Translations under genes and position numbers: made by a program
Notes under the pieces: model-generated
What the model saw: only the letters and a program-made list of their open reading frames with translations
Told to the model about the DNA's origin: nothing
Databases searched by the model: none
Shown: one piece after another, positions 9,116 to 17,527 of the stretch
How positions within the stretch are numbered: position 1 is the stretch's first letter
Layout: the number at the start of each line of letters is the position of its first letter
From: Pseudomonadota bacterium
GTDB lineage: Bacteria; Pseudomonadota; Alphaproteobacteria; Rhizobiales; Hyphomicrobiaceae
Direction: 5' to 3'
Assembly (NCBI GenBank): GCA_023412805.1
Contig: JAEZRM010000145.1
Location: forward strand, 1-64,000
Length of the DNA stretch: 64,000 nucleotides

Positions 9116-10023
9116 CAACTCTGGCGGAGCTGTTTCCCGGTTTCTCCGAGGAGCGCATCAGCGTGCGCGGTGTCGAGATTTTTGCGCGCGTGGGTGGCAG
9201 CGGCCCGCCGCTCCTGTTGCTCCACGGTTATCCCGAGACGCATGCCTGCTGGCATCGTGTAGCACCCGAATTGGCGCGCCACTTCACGATCGTGGCCCCG
9301 GATCTGCGCGGCTATGGTCGCAGCGGCTGTCCTTCGGCGGATGGCAATCACCGCGCCTATTCGAAGCGCACGATGGCCCTCGATATGGTGGCGCTCATGT
9401 CGTCGCTGGGCTTCGAGCGGTTCGCTGTCATGGGCCATGACCGGGGTGGCCGTGTGGGTTTCCGTCTGGCGCTTGACGCGGAGCAGCGCGTGGAGCGCCT
9501 CGTGCTCATCGACATCATCGCGACGAGCGATATCGCGCGGCTGCGCGACGAAGGCTACAAGTTCGGTATGCTGCATGGGGTTTTCCTGTCCCAGCCGGCT
9601 CCGCTGCCGGAGTCGCTCATCATCCAGGATCCCCGTGATTGGGTCGAAAGTCGATTTCGACGCGCGACACTGGCGAAGTCGCCCGATGTCATCCATCCTG
9701 TGGCCATGGCTGACTACATCGACATGCTGTCGCAAGCCGATCGCGTCCACGCGACGTGCGAGGATTACCGCTCCGAGCATCGTACCGACGTATTTCTCGA
9801 CCAGAACGATCGCGAGGCCGGGGCCCGCATCAAGTGCCCGGTCCAGATCCTCTGGGCGACGGAAGGCTCGCTCGCCGAGGTCGTCGATCCGCTCGCCGTA
9901 TGGGCGCCTTGGTGCGCGCAGATTGCCGGCGCTCCTATCGAGAGCGGCCATTTCATCCCCGAGGAAAATCCGGCGGCGCTCAATGCACGCGCGCTCCCGT
10001 TCCTGCTTGCAAAGGAGGCATGA
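9112..10023 (+). CDS. Alpha/beta hydrolase, fluoroacetate dehalogenase-like (copy A)
   Basis: The 303-residue alpha/beta hydrolase is of the haloacetate dehalogenase group, with an aspartate nucleophile. HGYPETH (residues 39-45) is followed by the nucleophile elbow GHDRGGRVGFR with Asp110, and Arg111 and Arg114 as carboxylate-binding residues, positions known in the Rhodopseudomonas palustris enzyme. The catalytic His is in SGHFIPEE. The halide-pocket pair His-Trp of true fluoroacetate dehalogenases reads His154-Gly155 here, so this copy has lost the Trp and may act on another substrate. It overlaps purD by 4 bases and is followed by a close paralog with only 2 bases between them. Confidence 0.85.
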   Translation: MTTLAELFPGFSEERISVRGVEIFARVGGSGPPLLLLHGYPETHACWHRVAPELARHFTIVAPDLRGYGRSGCPSADGNHRAYSKRTMALDMVALMSSLGFERFAVMGHDRGGRVGFRLALDAEQRVERLVLIDIIATSDIARLRDEGYKFGMLHGVFLSQPAPLPESLIIQDPRDWVESRFRRATLAKSPDVIHPVAMADYIDMLSQADRVHATCEDYRSEHRTDVFLDQNDREAGARIKCPVQILWATEGSLAEVVDPLAVWAPWCAQIAGAPIESGHFIPEENPAALNARALPFLLAKEA

Positions 10024-10025
10024 TC

Positions 10026-10943
10026 ATGGCCGGCCTGCCGGACCTCTTTCCGGGCTTCGAGACACACGTCGTCGATGTGCCGGGTGCCGAGATTTTCGCG
10101 CGCTCGGGCGGCAACGGACCGCCGCTGCTGCTGTTGCACGGATATCCGCAGACGCACGTGTGCTGGCACAAGATCGCGCCGGAACTTTCGCGCCACTTCA
10201 CGCTCGTCATTCCCGACTTGCGCGGCTACGGCGAGAGCCGCGCCACGGAAAAGGCCGAGGCTGTCGACCCGCAGCATCTCGCCCATTCCAAACGCGCCAT
10301 GGCGGCTGATTTCGTCGCGCTCATGCGGGTGCTCGGCCATGATCGCTTTGCCGTCGTGAGCCATGATCGCGGCGCGCGTGTCGGCTATCGTCTCGCGCTC
10401 GATCATCCCGATAGTATCTCGCGCCTTGCCGTGCTCGATATCGTGACAACGCTCGATGCCTGGGCGGACACGCGCAAGGAAACCGTCATCGGGCGCTTTC
10501 ATTGGAGCTTTCTCGCACGTCCGGCGCCTTTCCCCGAGACGCTTATCGGCCGCGATCCCGTGTACTTCCTCGAATATCTGCTCGCGCAGTGGACGGCGAG
10601 CGGAGACCTCTCGTCGTTCGATCCGGCTGCACTCGAGCACTATCGCGCCGCCTTCAGAAAGCCCGAGGTCATTCACGCAAGTTGCGAGGATTATCGCGCC
10701 GGTGCGACGAGTGACGCTACGTTCGATGCCGCGGATCAGGCAGCAGGTCGGCAGATCGCGTGCCCGATGCTGGCGCTCTGGGGCGTCGAGCGCGGACAAG
10801 GCGCGATCAACACGCCGCTCAAGGCGTGGGAGCCATGGTGTCCGCACATTCAGGGCGAGGGCGTCGTCTCGGGGCACTTCTTGCCCGAAGAGCAGCCGGC
10901 GGCAACTCTTTCACACCTGGTTCCGTTCCTTCTGGCGAGCTGA
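10026..10943 (+). CDS. Alpha/beta hydrolase, fluoroacetate dehalogenase-like (copy B)
   Basis: This 305-residue paralog of the preceding gene shares most of the N-terminal half (LFPGFE, EIFAR, GPPLLLLHGYP, PDLRGYG). The nucleophile elbow SHDRGARVGYRLALDHP holds Asp114, Arg115 and Arg118. Unlike copy A it keeps the halide-pocket His159-Trp160 in GRFHWSFLARPAPFP and the Tyr in CEDYRAGA, so it is the better candidate for a true haloacetate/fluoroacetate dehalogenase, which releases halide and glycolate. The ATG at 10026 is preferred over ATG 10020 because AAAGGAGG sits 7 bases upstream of it. It belongs to the purD-hydrolase-hydrolase-patatin run. Confidence 0.87.
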   Translation: MAGLPDLFPGFETHVVDVPGAEIFARSGGNGPPLLLLHGYPQTHVCWHKIAPELSRHFTLVIPDLRGYGESRATEKAEAVDPQHLAHSKRAMAADFVALMRVLGHDRFAVVSHDRGARVGYRLALDHPDSISRLAVLDIVTTLDAWADTRKETVIGRFHWSFLARPAPFPETLIGRDPVYFLEYLLAQWTASGDLSSFDPAALEHYRAAFRKPEVIHASCEDYRAGATSDATFDAADQAAGRQIACPMLALWGVERGQGAINTPLKAWEPWCPHIQGEGVVSGHFLPEEQPAATLSHLVPFLLAS

Positions 10944-10958
10944 GTACGCACGAAAAAC

Positions 10959-11972
10959 ATGCGCAAGAGTATCGTCGCAGCCGTTCCCAGGAAGGAGCAG
11001 CTTCCGGCTCCAGTGCCGCGCCGGCCGAGCATTGCGCTTGCGCTCGGCGGCGGCGGGGCGCGCGGGCTTGCGCACATTCTCATTCTCGAAGCCTTCGACG
11101 AACTTGGCATTCGTCCCGTCTTCATCACCGGCACGTCGATCGGGGCGATATACGGCGCTGCCTATTCGGCCGGGTTGCCGGCGGCCTACCTCCGCGCCCA
11201 CACCGAGGAAGTGCTGAGCCAGCGTCTCGATCTCGCGCGCAATCTGATTGCGGCGCGGTCGGATCCCGTACAGAAGCTGTTTCGCCTGTTCTCGCTGCGC
11301 TCATCGCTCCTGAAGCCGGAGACGCTGCTCGATTATGTGCTGCCCTCGCGCGTGCCGCGGCGCTTCGAGGATCTCGGCATACCTTTTGCGGCCGTCTCGA
11401 CAGACTTCTACGCGCAGGACAGCGTCGTTTTCACGGAGGGCGATTTGCGCCAGGCCGTTGCGGCGAGCATTGCGCTGCCCGTGATCTTTCAACCGGTCAT
11501 CATCAACAACCGCGCCTTCATGGATGGTGGTCTCGTCGATCCCCTGCCGTTCGACCTTGCGGCGACACGTGCTGATATCACCGTCGCTGTCGATGTTTCT
11601 GGCGCGCCGCGCTCCGACCCGCGCGATATGGGGCCGGGCGCACTGGAGGCGATCGTTGCCTGTTCTCAGATCCTGCAACGCTCGCTCGTGCGCGAAAAGC
11701 TCAAGCACACGCAGCCGGATGTGTACATCGACGTCGATGTCGATGCTTTCCACGTGCTCGAATTCCACCGGTTCAGGGAAATCCTGGAGGCCGCGGCGCC
11801 GGCCAAGGAACTGCTCAAGCGCAAGCTCTCGCTGCTCATGGCGAGCCACACAGTTCCCGCTACCGAGGCGGCGCCGGCGCTGACCGATCAATCATCCGAA
11901 CCAGCCGAGCCACCGCCAGCCAAGCGGCGCAGACTTTCCCTCGGTCTCAAATCCCGTAAGCGCAAGGGTTGA
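10959..11972 (+). CDS. Patatin-like phospholipase (second copy)
   Basis: The 337-residue patatin-like protein has the oxyanion loop ALALGGGGARGLAHILIL (about residues 26-43), the nucleophile elbow GTSIGAIYGAAYSAG and the dyad Asp in AFMDGGLVDPLPF. A helical extension at residues 75-110 and a Pro/Lys/Arg-rich C-terminal tail (from about 305) surround the catalytic core. It starts 15 bases after the dehalogenase-like gene and ends 2 bases before a third patatin gene, so the two patatin proteins are very probably made from one transcript. Its physiological lipid substrate is not known. Confidence 0.88.
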   Translation: MRKSIVAAVPRKEQLPAPVPRRPSIALALGGGGARGLAHILILEAFDELGIRPVFITGTSIGAIYGAAYSAGLPAAYLRAHTEEVLSQRLDLARNLIAARSDPVQKLFRLFSLRSSLLKPETLLDYVLPSRVPRRFEDLGIPFAAVSTDFYAQDSVVFTEGDLRQAVAASIALPVIFQPVIINNRAFMDGGLVDPLPFDLAATRADITVAVDVSGAPRSDPRDMGPGALEAIVACSQILQRSLVREKLKHTQPDVYIDVDVDAFHVLEFHRFREILEAAAPAKELLKRKLSLLMASHTVPATEAAPALTDQSSEPAEPPPAKRRRLSLGLKSRKRKG

Positions 11973-11974
11973 AC

Positions 11975-12859
11975 ATGGACGCGGAGCCGCCGTTTCATCC
12001 ATTGGGTCGCCCGACTGTGGCGCTCGCTCTCGGCGGCGGGGCCGCGCGCGGTATCGCGCACATTGCCATGCTCGAAGCCTTCGACGAACTCGGCCTTCGC
12101 CCCAAGGTGATTGCCGGATGCTCGATCGGCGCTGTGATAGGCGCCTGCTACGCGGCGGGCCTTTCCGCCAAGGAGATCCGCGCGCATCTGGCGCCGCTCG
12201 TCGTCGGTAAGCGCGCGGTCCTGCGCCGCGCATTGTCGCAACCCTCCAAGCTCTTCAAGCTCTGGAGTCCGCGCTATCCATCGATCGTCGACGGGCCGAC
12301 GCTTCTGGAAACACTGCTGCCCAAGACCGTGAACACCGACTTTTCGCGCCTCACGATCCCGCTGCATCTCATGGCTGTGGACTACGCCACCATGGAGCCC
12401 GTCGTGCTCAACAAGGGACCTGTCATACCGGCCATCACGGCGAGCGCATCTTTGCCATCGCTCATGCGCCCGGTGGAGATCGATGGCCGCGTGTTGTTCG
12501 ATGGCGGTTTCGCCAATCCCACGCCCTACGATATCGTGCAGGATCAAGCCGACATCACTGTCGCCGTCGATGTCGGCGGTACGCCGGACATGCGCAAGCC
12601 CGTCGCCTCGCATTCGAAAGATGAGCTGTGGGACGGCGCGTTCTTCGCACTTTTCAATGCTGTCGTGCGCGAGAAGGAAGCTCGGCGCGCACCGGACATC
12701 ATGCTGCGTCCCGATGTCGGTCTCTACCGCACCATGGACTTCCCGAAGATGGATGAGATCCTGGCGAGGAGCGCGCCCGAGAAGCAGCGTCTGAAGCAGT
12801 TCCTCAGCGAGCGCGTGCTGGGCGCCGTCCCGGTTCAGGGCACATCCAGCACGATATAA
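11975..12859 (+). CDS. Patatin-like phospholipase (third copy)
   Basis: The 294-residue product is homologous to the gene just upstream: VALALGGGAARGIAHIAMLE, EAFDELGLRPKVIAG, nucleophile elbow GCSIGAVIGACYAAG and dyad Asp in LFDGGFANPTPYDIV. The elbow has Cys where the neighbour has Thr (GCSIG against GTSIG); the catalytic Ser is retained. Start at ATG 11975, because the frame from TTG 11969 adds two residues only. The 3' end overlaps the end of the convergent Rieske gene by 25 bases, so the two transcripts are complementary at their ends. Confidence 0.88.
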   Translation: MDAEPPFHPLGRPTVALALGGGAARGIAHIAMLEAFDELGLRPKVIAGCSIGAVIGACYAAGLSAKEIRAHLAPLVVGKRAVLRRALSQPSKLFKLWSPRYPSIVDGPTLLETLLPKTVNTDFSRLTIPLHLMAVDYATMEPVVLNKGPVIPAITASASLPSLMRPVEIDGRVLFDGGFANPTPYDIVQDQADITVAVDVGGTPDMRKPVASHSKDELWDGAFFALFNAVVREKEARRAPDIMLRPDVGLYRTMDFPKMDEILARSAPEKQRLKQFLSERVLGAVPVQGTSSTI

Positions 12860-13251
12860 TCGTCTTCGACGGCGACATTGAAAGTCTCGGCCTTGTACGG
12901 GCCCTCGACGACGTTTGCCCCCGCTTCCACCGCGACCGGGAACTGCATGAGCCGCATCCTCCGCGGATCGCAATACGAGCGTCCCGTGCGCACATCGAAC
13001 TCCCACTGATGCCAAGGGCAGCGCAGGATCTCGCCCTGACGCTCGTACTGATAATCCCCCGGACCATTGGATCGCACGAGACCGGTCAGCAGGCCGCCAC
13101 ATAGGCTCGCGCCTTTGTGCGGGCACTTGTCGGAGAGCGCGAACAGCTCGCCCTTGATGTTGAGCACCACGATATCGCGGTTCTCGATGCTGACTTTCTT
13201 GCGCGTGCCAGGAGGCAGATCGGCGGCACGCGCTACGACATGACGGGTCAC
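12835..13251 (-). CDS. Rieske [2Fe-2S] domain protein
   Basis: The 138-residue single-domain Rieske protein has both cluster-binding boxes, CPHKGASLC (about residues 43-51) and CPWHQWEFD (about residues 78-86), giving the Cys-x-His and Cys-x2-His ligands. No membrane segment or signal is visible, so it is probably cytoplasmic and acts as a ferredoxin-like carrier or small oxygenase component. It is downstream of two amidohydrolase genes on the same strand (31-base gap) and probably co-transcribed. No Rieske oxygenase catalytic domain is present, so this is not a full ring-hydroxylating oxygenase. Confidence 0.9.
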   Translation of the reverse strand: MTRHVVARAADLPPGTRKKVSIENRDIVVLNIKGELFALSDKCPHKGASLCGGLLTGLVRSNGPGDYQYERQGEILRCPWHQWEFDVRTGRSYCDPRRMRLMQFPVAVEAGANVVEGPYKAETFNVAVEDDYIVLDVP

Positions 13252-13282
13252 GGTCTCAAAGGCTCCAAACTATTCGACCCGG

Positions 13283-14413
13283 TCAGTTCAGCCGGAACAC
13301 GGCCTTGCCGTTCTCGGCGCAGATGCGGCGATGCTGCTCCGTCGTGACGCCTGCGGGGAACGCGCGGAAGGGATCGTCGAAATCCCAGTGCGGATAGTCC
13401 GAGGCGAACAGCAGCTTGTCCCATCCGATCCAATTCATGACATCGAGCACATGGCGCCGATCATCCGGCTCTTCCATGGGCTGCGTCGTGAAGTACACGT
13501 GATCGCGAATGTACTCGGACGGCCGCCGCTTCAGATGCGGTACTTCATTCCGCATCCGCTCGAACACTTTGTCGAGGCGGAAGGCAAGCGCGGGGGCCCA
13601 GGCGAAGCCGCCTTCGATCATGACGACCTTGAGCTTCGGGAAGCGCTCGAACACACCCTCGATGACGAGGCTCGTGACGACGGTCTGGCACGAGGTCGAA
13701 TGACCCGCGCCTTCCTCGATGTAGTACGAGGGCCAGCCCGCGCCCGACACCGGATGCCCGCTCGTGCCGAACACGTGGAAGCCGATCGGCAGGCCATAAC
13801 GCTCGGCCGCTTCGTAGATGGGCCAGTAGCGGCGATTGCCGAGCGGCTCGGCGGAGCGCGTCAGCAGGAAGACCTGCCCGAAGTCCATATCCGCGCCGCA
13901 GCGCTCGATCTCGGCGGCGGACGCAACGCCATCCTCATAGGGCACGACGAGCCCGCCCTTGAGGCGCTTCTCCGGCCGCGTGAAGGTCTCGCGCTGCCAG
14001 TCGTTCGTCGCCGAGCACATGGCCGCCGAAAGCTCGAGATTCATCTCGCCCTGGCCGGTATTGCCGAGCGGACCGAGAATACCGGCTTCGATGCCGTAGG
14101 CGTCGAGATGCTGCTCCTGCATGAGCCGCAGCGAGGAACCGGGACGCCCACCCTCCTCGGGCCACGCATCGCGACGGCAGGCGAGCGGCGCCGACTTCGG
14201 ATAGGGCTCACCGTTGGAGCTGCCGTGCTTGCGGCGCATCCCGTACGTCTCGTAGTGATCCCACCAGCGCTTGCTCATGTACGGCTTGAGATCAGCCATC
14301 GAGCGCACGGCCGGATGAATATCGCCATCGATTACGGCAAGCCGGTTCGGCGCCGCACTTCCCTTACCGTTTTCGGTCGTGATCTTCGGGGCCATCGGGT
14401 CGTCAAGCGGCAT
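13283..14413 (-). CDS. Amidohydrolase-2 family protein (ACMSD-like TIM barrel)
   Basis: The 376-residue metal-dependent hydrolase or decarboxylase is of the amidohydrolase-2 family, which includes ACMSD and related aromatic decarboxylases. Putative metal-site segments are VIDGDIHP (about residues 27-34; D-x-H in place of H-x-H), a His in GLPIGFHVFGTSGHP, and the terminal Asp motif LFASDYPHWDFDDP. The N-terminus overlaps the end of the next upstream amidohydrolase by 11 bases, showing coupling. The paired genes share the second-half organisation (GWPSYY...EGVF.KFPKLK) and are paralogs. The substrate is unknown. Confidence 0.88.
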   Translation of the reverse strand: MPLDDPMAPKITTENGKGSAAPNRLAVIDGDIHPAVRSMADLKPYMSKRWWDHYETYGMRRKHGSSNGEPYPKSAPLACRRDAWPEEGGRPGSSLRLMQEQHLDAYGIEAGILGPLGNTGQGEMNLELSAAMCSATNDWQRETFTRPEKRLKGGLVVPYEDGVASAAEIERCGADMDFGQVFLLTRSAEPLGNRRYWPIYEAAERYGLPIGFHVFGTSGHPVSGAGWPSYYIEEGAGHSTSCQTVVTSLVIEGVFERFPKLKVVMIEGGFAWAPALAFRLDKVFERMRNEVPHLKRRPSEYIRDHVYFTTQPMEEPDDRRHVLDVMNWIGWDKLLFASDYPHWDFDDPFRAFPAGVTTEQHRRICAENGKAVFRLN

Positions 14414-15488
14414 GACTGCCTCCTAGTCGCGAGTATGTGGCGAGAGGATTGTCGATCAGGATCTTCTTGCGCAGTGTCGCGTCGATGCCGACAGGCATCA
14501 TGTCGTCGTTGTCGAACTGCCAGTGCGGGAAATCGCTCGCGAACAGCAGCATCTCGTCGGATTGGAGCTGATCCATGAGCCGTCCAACCGTCTCGCCTGA
14601 AGCCGGCGCATCGAACGGTTGGATGGTCAGGCGCACATGATCGCGCACGAATTCGATGGGCGAGCGGTCGATCCACGGCACTTCGAGGCGCACGCCGCGC
14701 CAGAACTTCGAGAGCCGCCAGAGATAGGGACCGATCCACGTGACGCCGGTCTCGATCAGCACGAGCTTGAGCTTCGGGAATTTGACGAACACGCCTTCGG
14801 CGATGAACGAACCGAGCTGCGTGTGGAAGGCCAGCGACTGCGCCGCGTAGTCCTCGAGATAATAGCTCGGCCAGCCCGAGCCGGTCGTCGCATGGTGATA
14901 GCTCGAGCCCGCATGAATGCCGATCGCGAGGCCGTGCTTCTCGGCGGCCTTCCAGACCGGCCAGAACTGGCTCTTGCCGAGCGGCACTTCGCCCATGGCG
15001 AGCGCCAGCACCTGCACGAAGCGCTTGTCGGCGGCGCAGCGCTCGATCTCCTCGACGGCGAGTTCCGGATTCTGCAGCGGCAGCACGATCGAGGCGCGAT
15101 AGCGCGGATCGTGGTCGAGCCATTCGGCCCGCATCCAGTCGTTCACGGCACGGCAGAAGGCGGCGGCCATGTTCTCGTCGCGAATGAGCTGGACGGCGTA
15201 GAGGCAGTTCAGGATCGAATGAGCAAACCCGTGCCGGTCCATGAGCGCGGCAGCAGCGCGACCGGCGTCGGTATCTGCGCGCTTGCGGCCCTTGTCCTTG
15301 TCGGCGCGCCAGTCGGGTCGCAGGGTGAGGGGCGCATTCGGCGGGTAGGCGACGGACTCGAACGCCGTGATGCCGCGCACCTCGACGGTCTCGCGCCAGT
15401 AGTCGTTCATGTGCGCCTTGAGCGCATCGATATTGGGAACGTGCGGGTGCACGTCACAATCGATCGCGCCCTTCCAGTTTACGGACAA
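14403..15488 (-). CDS. Amidohydrolase-2 family protein, paralog of the downstream gene
   Basis: The 361-residue TIM-barrel amidohydrolase starts MSVNWKGAIDCDVHPHVPN. It has the D-x-H motif at about residues 10-12, His residues in AIGIHAGSSYHHAT, and the terminal metal Asp in LLFASDFPHWQFDNDD. It is first in the three-gene run amidohydrolase, amidohydrolase, Rieske. Paralogy with its neighbour is clear in SGWPSYYLEDYA and EGVFVKFPKLKLVLIETG. Two adjacent, diverged copies may form a heteromeric enzyme or act on consecutive intermediates. Neither can be assigned a substrate from sequence. Confidence 0.88.
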   Translation of the reverse strand: MSVNWKGAIDCDVHPHVPNIDALKAHMNDYWRETVEVRGITAFESVAYPPNAPLTLRPDWRADKDKGRKRADTDAGRAAAALMDRHGFAHSILNCLYAVQLIRDENMAAAFCRAVNDWMRAEWLDHDPRYRASIVLPLQNPELAVEEIERCAADKRFVQVLALAMGEVPLGKSQFWPVWKAAEKHGLAIGIHAGSSYHHATTGSGWPSYYLEDYAAQSLAFHTQLGSFIAEGVFVKFPKLKLVLIETGVTWIGPYLWRLSKFWRGVRLEVPWIDRSPIEFVRDHVRLTIQPFDAPASGETVGRLMDQLQSDEMLLFASDFPHWQFDNDDMMPVGIDATLRKKILIDNPLATYSRLGGSHAA

Positions 15489-15610
15489 TGTGCGTTTCTC
15501 CCGACGGGCGGCTGCGGCCGCTCTCGTGCATGAATCTCTCCCAGTAATATTTCACGGAGGGCCAAGGCTGGCTAGTGCCGGAGGTGCCCGCATATGGTTT
15601 CCTGCGATGC

Positions 15611-15688
15611 ATTCGCGCCTTCCGCGCGAGCAGGGCCGCAGGCCCTGCAACCCGCCCGGGGGACACCCCCGGAGCCCCCGTCTTTTGA
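15611..15688 (-). repeat. Mosaic palindromic intergenic repeat, copy 2 (truncated, inverted)
   Basis: Read on the minus strand this matches the beginning of the repeats at 5897 and 21894: an A-rich entry, then hairpin CCGGGGG/CCCCCGG around TGT, a CAGGGCC/GGCCCTG hairpin and a TCGCGC/GCGCGA hairpin. It then stops. The last two hairpins of the full element are missing. It lies between the heparinase-like gene's 3' end and the start of the amidohydrolase run. Confidence 0.75.
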
Positions 15689-15703
15689 TTGTTTGGTTGT
15701 CTG

Positions 15704-17446
15704 CTATGCCGATGTCTCGGCCAGCGCGTCAACGCGCTCGAGGTGCCAGCGGATCGTCGTTTCGCCCGGTGTGGCGCCGCGTAGCACGATCTGCTGGCTG
15801 AGCCGAGGGCCCGAATAATGCGCATAGTCGAAGCTCTGCTCGAGAACAAGGGCCGCGCCCTCGGCGCTGAACCGCCAGTGAGCGCCGTCCAGGGTTTCGA
15901 TGAGTGCCGTGCCCGCCGTTTGCCCGAGGCGACACAGCGTATCGGGATGCAGATGAAAATGTACGGCATAGGGCAGATCACGATTGATGCGCAGCGTGCC
16001 GCTCGACGCGCCGAGCCGATCCTCGCCCTCGATGCGCCGGCCGTCAGCCGTGATGCTGATCTGGCGCACGTGCCGCAGGCCGAAATCCTTGATGTAGCCA
16101 TCGTGCGTGGCGCGCACGCTCGAACCCTCGGGAGTGGCGCTCACCGTGTACCGGACATCGCCGTGCTGGCGGATCGGGGGCGCGCCGGCCCATTTCTCGA
16201 GGAGCCGCGCCCGCACCAGCCGCGATGAAGAGCGGTCGGCTAGACAGAGCGTGTTGTGGCTCGCCGTCGCCCGCGAAGCGGCGCGCATGGCGTCATGGGC
16301 TTGGCCGGGTGCGCCGCAATTGGCAAAGAGCAGGCCGGTACCGACGCTCAATTCGAACGCGAGACTGCCCGCGTGCGCGCTGCCGGCAAGCTCGAGCGGC
16401 GGCGGTGCGCCCACATCCATGATCAATACAGTCGCGCCATGCTCTAGTCGCACGTAGTGCGACTGGCGTAAGGCGGGCAGTGGCGCCTCGGGTGCTGGAT
16501 CGTAGGCAATGACCGTTGCGAGCGCATCGGCTTCGGTGCGCCCCATGCCGTTGAAGCGCGCCAGCGTGCCGTTGCCAAGGCGCATGGTCTTGAGAAAGGC
16601 GATCATGCGATCGATGGCTTCGACGAGCGCCTTGGGGGCTTCGCGGCCGCGCGCGACATAGCATTGGCGCAGCGGCATGAGGTCGAGCAGGATTTCGACG
16701 GGTGTGCCAGGGTTGCGGCTGATGTGGCCGCCGTCGCGCAGGATCTGGCGATTGAGCTCGTCGACGAACAGGCGCTGCATGCGCCGCAACTGTCGGTCGT
16801 GGCCGGCAACGCAGAGATCCGCGAGCACGAGCGCTGTCAGCGTGAGCAGGCGATCGTAACCGGCGGGCGCGTCGCGCCAGGCTGTGGCGAGAAATTGGAT
16901 CTGCTGGCCGAGGCTGTCCGTCGTTGCCTCATAGGCGCGCGGCGAGACGCCTTCGAGGATCAAGCCCGCATGACTGATCCACGAGATGATGCGGCGTGCG
17001 ATAACCGCATGTGGATCGGTGCGCATGAAAGTCAGTGCGTTGCGCTGGAGCCATTCGGCGACGAGACGGCGCGCCATGGCGTAGGCGGCATCGCTGTTCG
17101 CGGCGCGCAGGTCGCGCAGCCAGCCGAAACCGTTGAGCTCGCGCGCCCACGCGGGCGTCGGCGGCAGCAGCGCGAAAGGCGAGTGGCCATTGAGGTCGAC
17201 GATGGCGCCGCCGAGGCCGAGCTGGCCGGCGGCGAGTTCCTCGAAAAGGCTCGGGTCGGGCGTGCGCAGGTCTGGCGGAACGATCAGCAGCTCGTCGGCG
17301 ATGGCGGGACCTGCGAGCCATCGCAGCGCGCGCGTGCGCATGGCCCGGCTCACGGCGCGGCGTCGAGTCCGCGCCATGGCCAGGCGCGCAAGATGCAGGC
17401 GCTCGCCCGGCGTCAGCCTGATCATCGACCGCAACCCAGATGCCAT
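15704..17446 (-). CDS. Heparinase II/III family protein
   Basis: The roughly 580-residue protein resembles the heparinase II/III family. It has an N-terminal alpha-helical toroid (residues 1-330, with FNGMGRTEADALATVIAYDP near its end) and a C-terminal beta-sandwich containing HYVRLEHGATVLIMDVGAPP and RATASHNTLCLADRSSSRL. The family includes polysaccharide lyases, but in this order the gene is a widely conserved single copy of unclear role, so lyase activity on a defined polymer is not assured. No signal peptide is apparent. ATG 17446 is preferred to ATG 17473 because a GGGGGACA ribosome site precedes it. Confidence 0.85.
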   Translation of the reverse strand: MASGLRSMIRLTPGERLHLARLAMARTRRRAVSRAMRTRALRWLAGPAIADELLIVPPDLRTPDPSLFEELAAGQLGLGGAIVDLNGHSPFALLPPTPAWARELNGFGWLRDLRAANSDAAYAMARRLVAEWLQRNALTFMRTDPHAVIARRIISWISHAGLILEGVSPRAYEATTDSLGQQIQFLATAWRDAPAGYDRLLTLTALVLADLCVAGHDRQLRRMQRLFVDELNRQILRDGGHISRNPGTPVEILLDLMPLRQCYVARGREAPKALVEAIDRMIAFLKTMRLGNGTLARFNGMGRTEADALATVIAYDPAPEAPLPALRQSHYVRLEHGATVLIMDVGAPPPLELAGSAHAGSLAFELSVGTGLLFANCGAPGQAHDAMRAASRATASHNTLCLADRSSSRLVRARLLEKWAGAPPIRQHGDVRYTVSATPEGSSVRATHDGYIKDFGLRHVRQISITADGRRIEGEDRLGASSGTLRINRDLPYAVHFHLHPDTLCRLGQTAGTALIETLDGAHWRFSAEGAALVLEQSFDYAHYSGPRLSQQIVLRGATPGETTIRWHLERVDALAETSA

Positions 17447-17527
17447 TTGTCCCCCAACTGCTCCGATACCCATATCACCAGAATGATGGCAAGGGGTGGG
17501 GCAAGCGTCCGGCAGACGGCAATCGGG

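Noticed and set aside
11888..13126. 412-codon minus-strand frame
   Set aside because: Antisense to the third patatin gene and out of frame with the Rieske gene; no family motif.
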